Positions 52,344 through 61,394 of a stretch of DNA of 64,000 nt are shown here, piece by piece (the stretch's first letter is position 1; every line of letters begins with the position of its first letter). The notes under the pieces are model-generated. The model had not been told where the DNA came from, made no database searches, and saw only the letters and a list, made by a program, of their open reading frames with translations. The position numbers were made by a program, and so were the translations under genes. Source of the stretch: Streptosporangium brasiliense (lineage in GTDB: Bacteria > Actinomycetota > Actinomycetes > Streptosporangiales > Streptosporangiaceae); assembly GCF_030811595.1 (NCBI RefSeq), contig NZ_JAUSRB010000001.1, positions 1,426,001 through 1,490,000 on the forward strand. Direction: 5' to 3'.

Positions 52344-53024
52344 TCAGGGGCTCTGCCAGCGCCCGGCCAGGCTGACGAGGTCCGGGGCGCTGAGGTGCGG
52401 GGCGGACATCGCGCCCGGGTACGGCGTGCCGTGCCGGTCCAGCCAGGCCCCGACGAGCCCGGCCCGTTGTGCGCCGTCGATGTCCCACGGGTGCACGGCG
52501 ACCAGGACAGCCTGGTCGGGATGGACTCCGGCGCGGCCGACCGCGTACAGGTAGGCGGTCGCGGCGGGTTTCCACGCCCGGGGGCCGTGCACGTCCAGCC
52601 GCTCCTCGACCAGGTCGAGGAGCCCCTCCCGTGCCAGTAGGCCTTCGGTCGTCGACGCGGCGCCGTTGGTCATGGTGAACATCCGTATCCCCGCCTCGCG
52701 GAGCATCCGCATCCCGTCCGGGACGTCCGGATGCACCTTCAGCCCGGCCAGCCCGTCCAGCACGTGCGCGGCCGCGCCGTCCGGGTCGCCGTGCCAGCCG
52801 GGCGTGGTGGCGAGCAGCTCCTTGAGCACATCGGCGGCGACCTGGGCGAACTCGGCGTAACCGCCTGCCGCGGTCAGCGCGAACCCGTCGCGCAGCACGC
52901 CCGCGAACCAGGTGGGCATCAGATGCCCGGGCGCCCCCACCTCCTCGAAGCGGGCACGCATCGGCGCCATGTCGCTGAGCGTCTCGTTGACGTCGAAGAT
53001 CACAATCTGGGGGACCGCGCTCAT
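52344..53024 (-). CDS. Haloacid dehalogenase type II (HAD superfamily)
   Basis: 226 residues. The N-terminal IVIFDVNETLSDM holds the nucleophilic Asp; FTMTNGAAS is motif II, AWKPAATAYLYA includes the motif III Lys, and VAVHPWDIDGAQRAGL motif IV. It belongs to the L-2-haloacid dehalogenase group, though substrates of most such proteins are unproven. Its neighbour downstream on the same strand is not obviously linked. Confidence 0.88.
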   Translation of the reverse strand: MSAVPQIVIFDVNETLSDMAPMRARFEEVGAPGHLMPTWFAGVLRDGFALTAAGGYAEFAQVAADVLKELLATTPGWHGDPDGAAAHVLDGLAGLKVHPDVPDGMRMLREAGIRMFTMTNGAASTTEGLLAREGLLDLVEERLDVHGPRAWKPAATAYLYAVGRAGVHPDQAVLVAVHPWDIDGAQRAGLVGAWLDRHGTPYPGAMSAPHLSAPDLVSLAGRWQSP

Positions 53025-53066
53025 GTCACTCCTCCCGGATCGGTCCGCTGCCGCGTCGCCCCGGGA

Positions 53067-53270
53067 TCACTCCATGTCGTCCGGCGACTGCGCTCTGCGC
53101 GGCAGCCAGTCGTGCTGCCTGCCGGCGTCGGGGTCTCCCTCGGGCTGGGCGTCGGGCGACTGCGCGAGCGGTGCCGGCCACTCCGAGTCCTCGATCGGGA
53201 AGTCGTCGGCGGGGCGTCCGGCCTCAACGCTCACCGGCTGGTCCGGGGTGGACGTGCCGTCATGGATCAT
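53067..53270 (-). CDS. Small acidic protein of unknown function
   Basis: 67 residues from ATG 53270, behind a very good AAGGAGG. Composition is Asp/Pro/Glu/Ser-rich with no hydrophobic segment (EAGRPADDFPIEDSEWPAPL). It is too short for family recognition and may be disordered. The strong ribosome binding site supports a real gene. Confidence 0.5.
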   Translation of the reverse strand: MIHDGTSTPDQPVSVEAGRPADDFPIEDSEWPAPLAQSPDAQPEGDPDAGRQHDWLPRRAQSPDDME

Positions 53271-53445
53271 TGCTCCTCCTTCGGCACCGCGCTCCCGCCC
53301 GTGCCCCGTCATGGAGAAGCGCGCGAGCCGGGCGTGCTCGACGCCGGCCCCGCCGGGCGGGACGGTCGGGCTCCGGTGAGATCGCGGAGCTGTCGGCCCG
53401 ATCCTGGTGCTTCCTACCCTGTAAGTATGCGCCGATTCTTGGAGA

Positions 53446-53883
53446 TCATGGTTGTCCGGGCGCCGCGGGCCGCGGTCCCTCCGGCGGCGTGCGGGCGGGC
53501 AGCAGCCCGACAGGGGTGACCAGCTCACCGGTGTGCGGGCAGAACCACGCCGCCTGGCCGCGCTCCGCCCTGGCCAGCAGGGGGTGCGAATCAGGGTGTG
53601 CCGGGCAGTGCGGCCACACCGCGGGCAGGCCCGCCGCCCACAACGCCTCCACCGCCCACTCCTGCACCTGGTCCGCGAGCCGGGCCACCTGCTCGGCCGG
53701 ATCCTCGCCGAGCACCACGGAGACCTCCTGCCCGCTGCCGTCGGGGCCGTAGAACAAGGCGCAGGCCAGCCCCTCCCAGCGGCCCGGGTCGGCGTGGGCC
53801 TCACGGATGTCAGGGGGTACGGCGCAGCCCGTGCGCAAGTCCCGGCAGACCGGCTCCAGCGCGGCCAGAAGTTCCGCGTGCAT
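53446..53883 (-). CDS. Conserved-looking hypothetical protein
   Basis: 145 residues from ATG 53883; the same frame is open far upstream through antisense of other genes, which is a GC artefact. It contains GCAVPPDIREAHADPGRWEG, VVLGEDPAEQVARLADQVQE and a closing HxxxHxxxA / CPHTGELVTPVG part with a histidine-cysteine pattern (WPHCPAHPDSHPLL). I do not recognise it. Possibly a small metal-binding protein, low certainty. Confidence 0.6.
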   Translation of the reverse strand: MHAELLAALEPVCRDLRTGCAVPPDIREAHADPGRWEGLACALFYGPDGSGQEVSVVLGEDPAEQVARLADQVQEWAVEALWAAGLPAVWPHCPAHPDSHPLLARAERGQAAWFCPHTGELVTPVGLLPARTPPEGPRPAAPGQP

Positions 53884-53951
53884 CGCACCATCGTAGAGCG
53901 GGGGAGGGCGACGGCCCGGGGAACGGGGAGATCCGGTCCCGTCGCCCGCGC

Positions 53952-54482
53952 TCACAGCGCCGCCCAGTCGATGGCGAGCCGCCGGGCGTCCGCGGGGTCG
54001 ACCCGGACCGGCACCCTGCGGCCCGGCAGCACCGCGCCGGCCGGCAGCCCGGGCAGTGTCTGACGATGGTCGACGACGTACGGCTCGGCGGTGCCCGTCC
54101 GGACCTCCAGCCGGAACTGCGCGACCGGGGAGTCGTTGACGGTCATGCCCGTGTCGGCCATCGCCAGGATGTCCGCCTCGGCGGGCAGGCCGCCGGTCAG
54201 CAGGCCGTCCTCGCCGGTCAGGACGCCGATGGAGGAAAGGAGCCTGCCGGGGGAGCCCCCGCCGGGGACGGCCTGTACGGAACGCTCCCACATCCGGTCG
54301 AAGTAGGCGTGGAACAGCACCGTCGCGGCGCCGATCTCCAACAGGAGCCCGACGACGAAGAGCGGCACCGCCCAGGCCGGCAGGCGGAGATCGGTGGTCG
54401 GGATGACGGCCATGCCGTACAGGCCGGCCAGTGTCATCGCCGTGCCGGTGATCACGCCGGCCCAGCCCAGTGCTCTCATCAT
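53952..54482 (-). CDS. Membrane protein with a C-terminal soluble domain
   Basis: 176 residues. Two N-terminal helices (about 6-28 and 36-58), then a soluble region in which GMTVNDSPVAQFRLEVRTG and LPGRRVPVRVDPADARRLAIDW resemble small beta-rich domains found in actinobacterial membrane proteins. Function unknown. Confidence 0.72.
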   Translation of the reverse strand: MMRALGWAGVITGTAMTLAGLYGMAVIPTTDLRLPAWAVPLFVVGLLLEIGAATVLFHAYFDRMWERSVQAVPGGGSPGRLLSSIGVLTGEDGLLTGGLPAEADILAMADTGMTVNDSPVAQFRLEVRTGTAEPYVVDHRQTLPGLPAGAVLPGRRVPVRVDPADARRLAIDWAAL

Positions 54483-54623
54483 CCTCGCCTCTCGGGATCG
54501 TCGGGCGATCGACGGCGCCGTCCGGCGGGGGTGCCGGGCGGCGGCGATCGGCGGGCCGATTGTCGGCGGGGCCGCTTGACCGGCGCTTGCGGGACGGTTG
54601 CCCGCGCCCCGGCGCGGCCGCCG

Positions 54624-56300
54624 TCAGCGGGGGCGCAGCAGCGACACGATCGACCTGAGCTCCGGCTCCTTCGCCTCCTGACCCGGCGTGGGCGCGTAGG
54701 CCCAGATCAGGTGGCGCACCTCCGGATAGGTACCCTCCATGACCAGGCGCAGTGCCTGCAGGTCCAGCTCCTGGTCCCTGGCCGTGCCCCGTTCGACGTG
54801 CTGGCGCAGATGCTCGTGCGCGGTCTGGATGGTGAAGGTCTCGACGTAGAGGGTCGGCTCCTCCATGTCCTCGAAGAGGCTCCACATCGTCGCCCCGGTG
54901 CGCCGCCGTGCCCGGCCGATCTGCTGCATCACCTGCAGGAACGCCTCGGCGTTCGCCGGGTCGACGTGCCATTCGACCACCACCAGCAGCGGTCCCCTGT
55001 TGTGCTCCATGTCGCTGGGCGGCTCGGGATAGTGGCGCACCTGGCGCATGTCGAAGCGCGCCGTCGGCAGCGGCACCCGCAGCACGCCGATCGGCGTGCT
55101 CAGGATCAGCACGGCGGCCGGGACCAGGAAGGCCGCCCGCAGGGACAGGCTCTCGGCCACCAGCCCCCACACCAGCGCCCCCACCGCCTGCCCGCCCATG
55201 AACACCAGCTGGTAGTAGGCCAGCGACCGCGCGCGCGCCCACTCCGGCAGCAGGAGCTGGGCCGCGGCGTTCAGCGTCGACAGGACGGCGATCCAGGCCA
55301 GGCCGGCCGCCACCAGGGCGGCGATGACGACCGGCACGGCCTCGACCGTGCTGATGACGGCCATCGCCAGGGCGTAGCAGATCGTCGAACCGGCCACGAC
55401 CGTGTTGGGCCCCATCCGTCCGCGGGCCACGGGGAGGGCGAACGCGCCCGCGACGGCGCCGGCGCCGACCCCGGCCAGCAGCACGCCGTAACCTCCGGCG
55501 CCGAGACCGAGCGGGCCGCGGGCGAGGGCGGGCAGCAGGGCCCACATCCCGCTGGCGCAGAAGGTGAACATCACCGAGCACCACAGGACCGCGGCGAACT
55601 CCGGGGCGCTGCGGACGTAGCGCGCGCCCGCGCGGATCGCGTCGCGGATGTGCTCGGCGCCCAGGGGGCGGTGGTCGGGTGGCCGCTTCCAGACGTACAG
55701 CACCAGCATGACGCCGAGGAAGGACAGCGCGTTGAGGGCGAACGTCGCCTCCGGCCCCGCGACGGAGATGAGCGCACCGCCGAGCGCGGGCCCGATGGCC
55801 CGTGCCACGTTGCCGTTGGCGCCGTTGAGCAGCGCGGCCTGCGGGATCTCGTCCAGGCTGACGAGCTCGGGCTGGATGGCCTGGAAGGTGGGCACGGCGA
55901 AGGCCTGCCCGACGGCCATCAAGCCGGTCAGGGTGAGCAGGAGCGGCCGCGTCACGGCGTCGGCGGCGGTGAGCACGGCGAGGGCGGCCGCGCCGGCGAA
56001 AGTGAGCACCTGGCTGACCAGCAGCAGACGGCGCCGGTCGAGGATGTCGCCCAGCGCCCCGGCCGGGACGACGAGCAGGAAGATCGGGAGCGCGGTGGCG
56101 GTCTGCACCAGGGCGATGTCCAGCGCGTCGCCGCCCAGGTCGCCCATGAGCCACTGCGCGCCGACGGTCTGCATCCACGTGCCCGTGTTGGCCACGAGCT
56201 GGGCGATCCACAGCGCGCGGAACAGTCGGCGGCGCAGGGGCGCCCACATCGCCTTCGTCGGCGGGACGCCCCTTGGCTGCTGCGGTGGCGGCCGGCTCAT
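54624..56300 (-). CDS. MFS_3 family exporter with C-terminal ABM-like extension
   Basis: 558 residues from ATG 56300. Twelve membrane segments with the enterobactin-exporter-type start FRALWIAQLVANTGTWMQTVGAQWLM and loop GALGDILDRRRL. After about residue 420 comes a soluble domain of about 115 residues (GPLLVVVEWHVDPANAEAFL) resembling antibiotic-biosynthesis-monooxygenase ferredoxin-like folds; this extension is normal for the family. Substrate unknown; siderophore export is possible but it is far from the importer operon. Confidence 0.87.
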   Translation of the reverse strand: MSRPPPQQPRGVPPTKAMWAPLRRRLFRALWIAQLVANTGTWMQTVGAQWLMGDLGGDALDIALVQTATALPIFLLVVPAGALGDILDRRRLLLVSQVLTFAGAAALAVLTAADAVTRPLLLTLTGLMAVGQAFAVPTFQAIQPELVSLDEIPQAALLNGANGNVARAIGPALGGALISVAGPEATFALNALSFLGVMLVLYVWKRPPDHRPLGAEHIRDAIRAGARYVRSAPEFAAVLWCSVMFTFCASGMWALLPALARGPLGLGAGGYGVLLAGVGAGAVAGAFALPVARGRMGPNTVVAGSTICYALAMAVISTVEAVPVVIAALVAAGLAWIAVLSTLNAAAQLLLPEWARARSLAYYQLVFMGGQAVGALVWGLVAESLSLRAAFLVPAAVLILSTPIGVLRVPLPTARFDMRQVRHYPEPPSDMEHNRGPLLVVVEWHVDPANAEAFLQVMQQIGRARRRTGATMWSLFEDMEEPTLYVETFTIQTAHEHLRQHVERGTARDQELDLQALRLVMEGTYPEVRHLIWAYAPTPGQEAKEPELRSIVSLLRPR

Positions 56301-56407
56301 CTCTGGTGCTCCCCGGTTCGCTCGGTCCTGGCTCGGGAGGCTCCCTCCGCTCGGTCCTCCGCGCTCCCTCCGGTTCTCCGCCTCCCCTGTCCGTTCCCCC
56401 CTTCCCC

Positions 56408-57559
56408 CTACGCGCTCCGGTCCCAGACGGACGTGCGCGGCGAGATGAGTTCGAGCTGTGCCAGCAGGTGCTCGGCCGTCGCGGCGGCGCGGGCGCGCAG
56501 GGCCGGGGTGCGGGCGTTGATCCGCTCGGTGTGCGCGGGCCGCTCGTCCCACACCCTGTCGACCTCCGCCAGCAGCGGACCGGCGGCCTCCCTGACGACG
56601 CCGCTGAGGGCCGGCGCTCCCAGCTGCTGGGCGAAGTCGAACACCTTCCCGGCGTAGGGCAGCGGCAGCAACGGCACCCCCTGCAGCGCGGCGAAGATCA
56701 GGAAGTGCAGCCGCATGCCGACCACGAGGTCCAGGTGCCGTATCAGGCCGAGGATCTGGCGTGGCCGGTAGTTTCCGTGCAGCACGCGGCAGCGGTCGGC
56801 GGCGTTCATGTGGGACAGCACCGCGTGGGAGTGCCGTATGTCGTCCCGCTCCATCGGGACGAAGACGATGTAGGCGTCGAGCCGGCGGACCAGGAAGTCG
56901 CCCACGTGGGCGAGCAGCTCGTGGTAGCCCTGCACGTCCAGGTGCTCGGCGGCGCGGCCGGGCTCGCGCACGCTCATGCCGACCAGCCGGACCCGCTCGG
57001 GCACCCCCTCGGCGCGGAGCAGGTCGTGGCCGAACTCCTCCTGTTCGAGCAGGAGCGCCGGGTCGGCGGTGACCGTGATCGCGCTCATCACCCCGGCCTC
57101 CTCCAGCACCAGCCGGGACTCCTCGTCGCGGACGGTGATCGTGGTGCTGTCGTTGAGCGTCTCCCGCACCAGCATGCAGTCAAGGCGGTCGGTGAGCGGC
57201 CCGGCGCCCAGCGCGTAGGTGAAGACCGGGACGTTCTGCTCGTGGGCCAGCCGGGCGAGCCGCAGGTAGCGGCGGGCCTCGGTGTCGTAGAGGATGCCGC
57301 CGCCGCCGAGGACCAGTACGTCCAGGCGGCTCACGATCTGGGAGGCCGGTTCGCGGCTGATCCCCTCCCAGCCGACCACCTCGATCCCCCGATGGTGGAC
57401 GCGGGTGTGCTCGGGAGTCCGGGAGAACACCACCGTCAAGGCGTCGGGACGGCCTTTCCGGATGCTGTCGAGAATGCTGGTGAGGATGGCCTCGTCCCCT
57501 ACGTTGCGGCCACCGTAGGAGCCCAGGAGCCCGATGGTCGGTCCGCGCGGTTTGCTCAT
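56408..57559 (-). CDS. Polysaccharide pyruvyl transferase family protein (CsaB-like)
   Basis: 383 residues from ATG 57559 with AAAGGGG five bases upstream. The N-terminus TIGLLGSYGGRNVGDEAIL and the later GGGGILYDTE and VGMRLHFLIFAALQGVPLL are the family motifs. Relatives transfer a pyruvyl group from phosphoenolpyruvate to cell-wall polysaccharide. Next to an exporter but not coupled to it. Confidence 0.9.
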   Translation of the reverse strand: MSKPRGPTIGLLGSYGGRNVGDEAILTSILDSIRKGRPDALTVVFSRTPEHTRVHHRGIEVVGWEGISREPASQIVSRLDVLVLGGGGILYDTEARRYLRLARLAHEQNVPVFTYALGAGPLTDRLDCMLVRETLNDSTTITVRDEESRLVLEEAGVMSAITVTADPALLLEQEEFGHDLLRAEGVPERVRLVGMSVREPGRAAEHLDVQGYHELLAHVGDFLVRRLDAYIVFVPMERDDIRHSHAVLSHMNAADRCRVLHGNYRPRQILGLIRHLDLVVGMRLHFLIFAALQGVPLLPLPYAGKVFDFAQQLGAPALSGVVREAAGPLLAEVDRVWDERPAHTERINARTPALRARAAATAEHLLAQLELISPRTSVWDRSA

Positions 57560-57778
57560 ATTCGCCCCTTTCTTCCGTTTTCGGATATTTTGTACCCGTA
57601 GGGCGTTCGGCGTATCCCACCTCGGGCCGGTCCGGCGTGCCGAGGTCGGCGCGGGAAGAGCGGCCCGTGTCCATGACATGCGCCGTGGGGCGGCATGACG
57701 AAAACGGCGGGCGGGCGGGCGGACGGCTCCCGCCGGACGGCGGGCGGGGGCGCTCGGGAACGGTAGTAACTTCGACCC

Positions 57779-58711
57779 ATGCGACTGGGTGTTCTCGACA
57801 TTGGTTCCAATACGGTGCATCTGCTGGTGATGGACGCCCACCGGGGGGCTCGGCCGCTGCCCGCGTACTCCCACAAGGAGGAGTTGAGGCTCGCCGAGCA
57901 CATGGAGGAGGGCCACCGGCTCTCCGAGCGGGGGGCCGCGCGGCTGCGGGAGTTCGTCGAGAAGGCCGTGCGGCTCGCCGAGGACAAGGGGGTCGAGGAC
58001 CTCATGGCCTTCGCGACCTCTGCGGTCAGGGAGGCGGTCAACGGTGAAGAGGTGCTCGAAGGGATCAAGGCCGGCTCCGGGGCGGACATCGAGGTGCTGT
58101 CCGGCCAGGACGAGGCGAGGCTGACGTTCCTGGCCGTGCGGCGGTGGTTCGGATGGTCGTCGGGGCGGCTGCTGGTGCTGGACATCGGCGGAGGGTCGCT
58201 GGAGATCGCCTCGGGGATCGACGAGCAGCCGGACGTGGCGGTGTCGCTGCCGCTGGGGGCCGGGCGGCTCACCCGTGACTGGTTCACCGCCGACCCGCCC
58301 CCGGCCGACGAGGCGCGGGCGCTGCGCAGGCACGTGCGGGCCGAGATCGCCCGCACGGTGGGCGAGGTGGCGCGGTACGGCCGGGCCGATCACGCGGTGG
58401 CGACGTCCAAGACGTTCAGGCAGTTGGCCAGGATCGCCGGGGCGGCGCCCTCGCAGGAGGGCTCGGACGTCCGCCGGGTGCTCAGGCACGCCGACCTGAC
58501 CGAGTGGGCCGACCGGCTGGCCAAGATGGACGTGCGGGAGCGGGCGGAGTTGCCCGGGGTCTCGGACGGCCGGGCCCCGCAGCTGCCGGCCGGGGCGATC
58601 GTCGCCGACGCCACGATGGACCTGTTCGGGGTGGGGGAGCTGGAGGTGTGCCCGTGGGCGCTGCGCGAGGGGGTCATCCTGCGGCGCCTGGACGCCATGC
58701 CGGAAGGCTAG
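57779..58711 (+). CDS. Ppx/GppA family phosphatase
   Basis: 310 residues, the short actinobacterial length (about 310 against 500 in E. coli). ASKHA ATPase fold: [16 protein letters not shown] (phosphate 1), [23 protein letters not shown] (phosphate 2). It should remove terminal phosphate from polyphosphate or convert pppGpp to ppGpp. Confidence 0.92.
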   Translation: MRLGVLDIGSNTVHLLVMDAHRGARPLPAYSHKEELRLAEHMEEGHRLSERGAARLREFVEKAVRLAEDKGVEDLMAFATSAVREAVNGEEVLEGIKAGSGADIEVLSGQDEARLTFLAVRRWFGWSSGRLLVLDIGGGSLEIASGIDEQPDVAVSLPLGAGRLTRDWFTADPPPADEARALRRHVRAEIARTVGEVARYGRADHAVATSKTFRQLARIAGAAPSQEGSDVRRVLRHADLTEWADRLAKMDVRERAELPGVSDGRAPQLPAGAIVADATMDLFGVGELEVCPWALREGVILRRLDAMPEG

Positions 58712-58747
58712 GTTTACCTCCACTTCAACCGGTAAGAGCGCATTGCT

Positions 58748-59560
58748 ATGAGAAGCGCTCAGGTGGAAGGCGCCGCGCGCAGAGCGGCGAACAGTCGGAC
58801 GTTGGACAGGCTGGCCCGGCTCGGACTGGCCTGCCGCGGCGTCCTCTACGGGCTGATCGGGTTCCTGGCCCTGCAGATCGCCTTCGGCGGCGGGAGCGGA
58901 GGCAAGGAGGCCGACAAGACCGGCGCGGTCGAGATGGTGGCCGAGCAGCCGTTCGGCACCGTGCTGCTCTGGCTGATGGTCCTCGGCTTCGCCGCGCTGA
59001 CCGTCTGGCAGTTCTCGGAGGCGGTCATCGGCCGCGGCGAGACCAAGAAGCGGGTCGAGGCGGCGGCGCACACGGCGGTCTACGCGCTGATCGTGGCGAC
59101 GCTGCTCAGCCTGCTGCTGCGGGGCGACGCGGGCAGCTCGACCGACAAGAGCTCCAAGGACCTCACCGCCAAGCTGATGGACCTGCCCGGCGGGCAGATC
59201 ATCGTCGGCCTCGTCGGGCTGGGCCTGATCGCCCTGGGGGCCTACTGGATCCACAAGGGCTGGAAGAAGAGGTTCCTGGAGGACCTGCGCACCGGCGAGA
59301 TGCCCCCGAAGGCGCGCGAGCTCGCCGAGAAGCTCGGCATGGCCGGATACCTCGCCCGTGGCGTGATCGCCGCGGTCGCCGGGGTCTTCGTCATCCAGGC
59401 GGCGCTCACCTACGATCCCGACAAGGCCAAGGGCGTCGACTCGACGCTGCGCGCGCTGGCCGACACCCCCGCCGGGCCGTGGCTCCTCGGCGTCATCGCC
59501 ATCGGCCTGCTGCTGTTCGCGGCCTACTGTTTCTTCCAGGCGCGCTGGCACCGGCTGTGA
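58748..59560 (+). CDS. DUF1206 membrane protein
   Basis: 270 residues with six membrane helices in three similar pairs. Each repeat begins with a short arginine/glycine turn like LARLGLACRGVLYGLIG or GMAGYLARGVIAAVAG, the mark of DUF1206. Common in actinobacteria, function unknown. It follows the Ppx gene by 36 bp and may share its transcript. Confidence 0.9.
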   Translation: MRSAQVEGAARRAANSRTLDRLARLGLACRGVLYGLIGFLALQIAFGGGSGGKEADKTGAVEMVAEQPFGTVLLWLMVLGFAALTVWQFSEAVIGRGETKKRVEAAAHTAVYALIVATLLSLLLRGDAGSSTDKSSKDLTAKLMDLPGGQIIVGLVGLGLIALGAYWIHKGWKKRFLEDLRTGEMPPKARELAEKLGMAGYLARGVIAAVAGVFVIQAALTYDPDKAKGVDSTLRALADTPAGPWLLGVIAIGLLLFAAYCFFQARWHRL

Positions 59561-59725
59561 CGGATGGGACCGCACGGGGCGGCAGGTGCGGGCACGCAGG
59601 TCCAGGCCCGGCCGGCAAGTCCGACCTGCCTATCCGGTAAGTGATCCCATTCATACTTTTGTGAGACATCTACCTTCCCGAGCCCCGCGTCCTCCAGAGG
59701 CGTGGACAGCATCGGAGGGGGCCGG

Positions 59726-60166
59726 ATGGACTCGTGGGAGCATGACGGCAGCGAATGGATCCTCCGCCTGGCGGGCTCTGCCGACCAGGTGGTACGGGCC
59801 CGGCGGCTGGTTTCGACGACCTTGGGCCGGGACCATCCGCTCCACGACGACTGCGTGCTGCTGACCAGTGAGATCGCCACCAACGCGGTGCTCCACTCCC
59901 GATCGGGGGACGGCGGGGCCTTCACCGTCACCGTCGCCTGCTCGCCGGAGGCGGTGCGGGTCCGCATCCAGGACGAGGGCTCGCCGAACGCCCCCTGCGG
60001 GTGTCACGCCCCGGCCGACGCCACCGGCGGCCGGGGCCTGCCCCTGCTGGAGGCGCTGTCGCACCGCTGGGGCCTGGTCCGGGAGGCGGGGACCAACATG
60101 GTCTGGTTCGAGCTCGTGCTGGAGACGGCCGCGGTGCCGGCGGGCCGGCTGGCCGGCGCCCGATGA
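59726..60166 (+). CDS. HATPase-domain protein (anti-sigma regulatory factor type)
   Basis: 146 residues from ATG 59726 behind GGAGG at seven bases (a GTG at 59702 is less likely). GHKL motifs: N box TSEIATNAVLHSRSG, G1 VRIQDEG, G2 GGRGLPLLEAL. It is one of the many Streptomyces-like orphan HATPase kinases; partner STAS or sigma proteins are not adjacent. Confidence 0.88.
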   Translation: MDSWEHDGSEWILRLAGSADQVVRARRLVSTTLGRDHPLHDDCVLLTSEIATNAVLHSRSGDGGAFTVTVACSPEAVRVRIQDEGSPNAPCGCHAPADATGGRGLPLLEALSHRWGLVREAGTNMVWFELVLETAAVPAGRLAGAR

Positions 60167-60298
60167 GGACCGGCCCCCGCCCGGGGCACCCGCCGCCCGG
60201 GGCGGCCGGCACGGGAGTCCGCGGTCCGGGGTGCCCCGGGCCCGCGGCACGGGGCGTCCCCGTCCCGGGGGACGGCCCGCGCGGCCCGCGTCCCGGGG

Positions 60299-61276
60299 TC
60301 AGACCAGCAGCCGGCACAGGCCCTCGGCGAGGGCCTTGGTGGTCAGCCGGGTCCGGCTCTCGCAGCCGAGCTTGGCGAAGATGTGCTCCAGGTGGGTGGT
60401 GACGGTGCGGACGCTCAGCACCAGGGCCGCGGCGATCTGCGGGTTGGAGTCGCCGAGCGCGACCCGCGTGATCACCTCGATCTCCCGGCCCGTCAGCTCG
60501 TACGGCAGGGCGCACGCGCGCTCGGCGACCACCGCGCCCTGGATGGCGCCGTGCGGCCCGACCCCGGCGCGCAGCAGCCGCACCTCCCGCCACCGCCCGG
60601 TCCCGTCGAGCCAGAGCCCGCGCCGGTTGAGCTCGCGGGAGTCGATGAACTCCCTGGCCAGCTCCGCCATGGCCGGCTCGGCGGCGACGGCCTCCGAGGC
60701 CGGGGCGCCGGCGACGTCCCTGCGGGTGCCGCTGCGGTCGAAGGCCGCCGCGTGGAAGCCCGGCGGCAGGCCGACGGGGTCGATCACGCAACGGCTCAGG
60801 TCGGTGACGTGCGCCAGGGTGGGGGAGACGGCGCTGATCAGCGTGCTGGTCTCGGCGGAGAACGCCTCGGGGTCGCGGGCGTTCAGATGGAGCAGGCCGG
60901 TGTAGCGGCCCTCGGCCAGGAACAGCGGGGTGGTCAGCCCGGCCCGCCAGCCGTACGGCTCCAGATGGCGGCGGAAGTAGCGCTCGGTCCCCGGGGCGCC
61001 CATGGTCAGCGGCACCCGGGAGTCCATGGCCCGGCGGTAGGGGTCGAGCCGGACATACTCCTCGGCGGCGTCGCCGTCCACCCGCGCGTAGCCGTCGGAG
61101 ACCAGGCTGCGGTGCCGCCCGGTGGCCGGGTCGTAGGCGACGAACTCGTAGGCCTCCAGCGCGATGACCTCGCGCAGGGCGCGCATCGCGGCGCAGGCGC
61201 CACCGCGCCCGGCGACCTGGAAGCCCACCTCGGTGAACGCATGGAGGTGGCGCGGGCTCAGGGTGATCTGGTCCAT
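60299..61276 (-). CDS. LuxR family transcriptional regulator
   Basis: 325 residues. A large N-terminal GAF-like sensory region (about 1-240) and a C-terminal LuxR helix-turn-helix: LTGREIEVITRVALGDSNP and AAALVLSVRTVTTHLEHIF. It is divergent from the peptide-type ABC importer (119 bp between starts), so it may regulate it. Confidence 0.88.
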   Translation of the reverse strand: MDQITLSPRHLHAFTEVGFQVAGRGGACAAMRALREVIALEAYEFVAYDPATGRHRSLVSDGYARVDGDAAEEYVRLDPYRRAMDSRVPLTMGAPGTERYFRRHLEPYGWRAGLTTPLFLAEGRYTGLLHLNARDPEAFSAETSTLISAVSPTLAHVTDLSRCVIDPVGLPPGFHAAAFDRSGTRRDVAGAPASEAVAAEPAMAELAREFIDSRELNRRGLWLDGTGRWREVRLLRAGVGPHGAIQGAVVAERACALPYELTGREIEVITRVALGDSNPQIAAALVLSVRTVTTHLEHIFAKLGCESRTRLTTKALAEGLCRLLV

Positions 61277-61394
61277 GGTCTCCTCCGTGCACAGGGTGCC
61301 CCAAGCCGACCGGGATAGGGAATACGTAAATTATCCGATGCCTCGCCTTGCAACCGTCTTTACCCTCTCCCGCAACACCCCCTGGAGGAACACA

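Noticed and set aside
57560-59575. Upstream extension of the pyruvyl transferase frame (to 59575) and of the 53446 frame (to 56247)
   Set aside because: Both cross other genes in antisense; the Shine-Dalgarno-preceded starts at 57559 and 53883 fit the conserved sequence.
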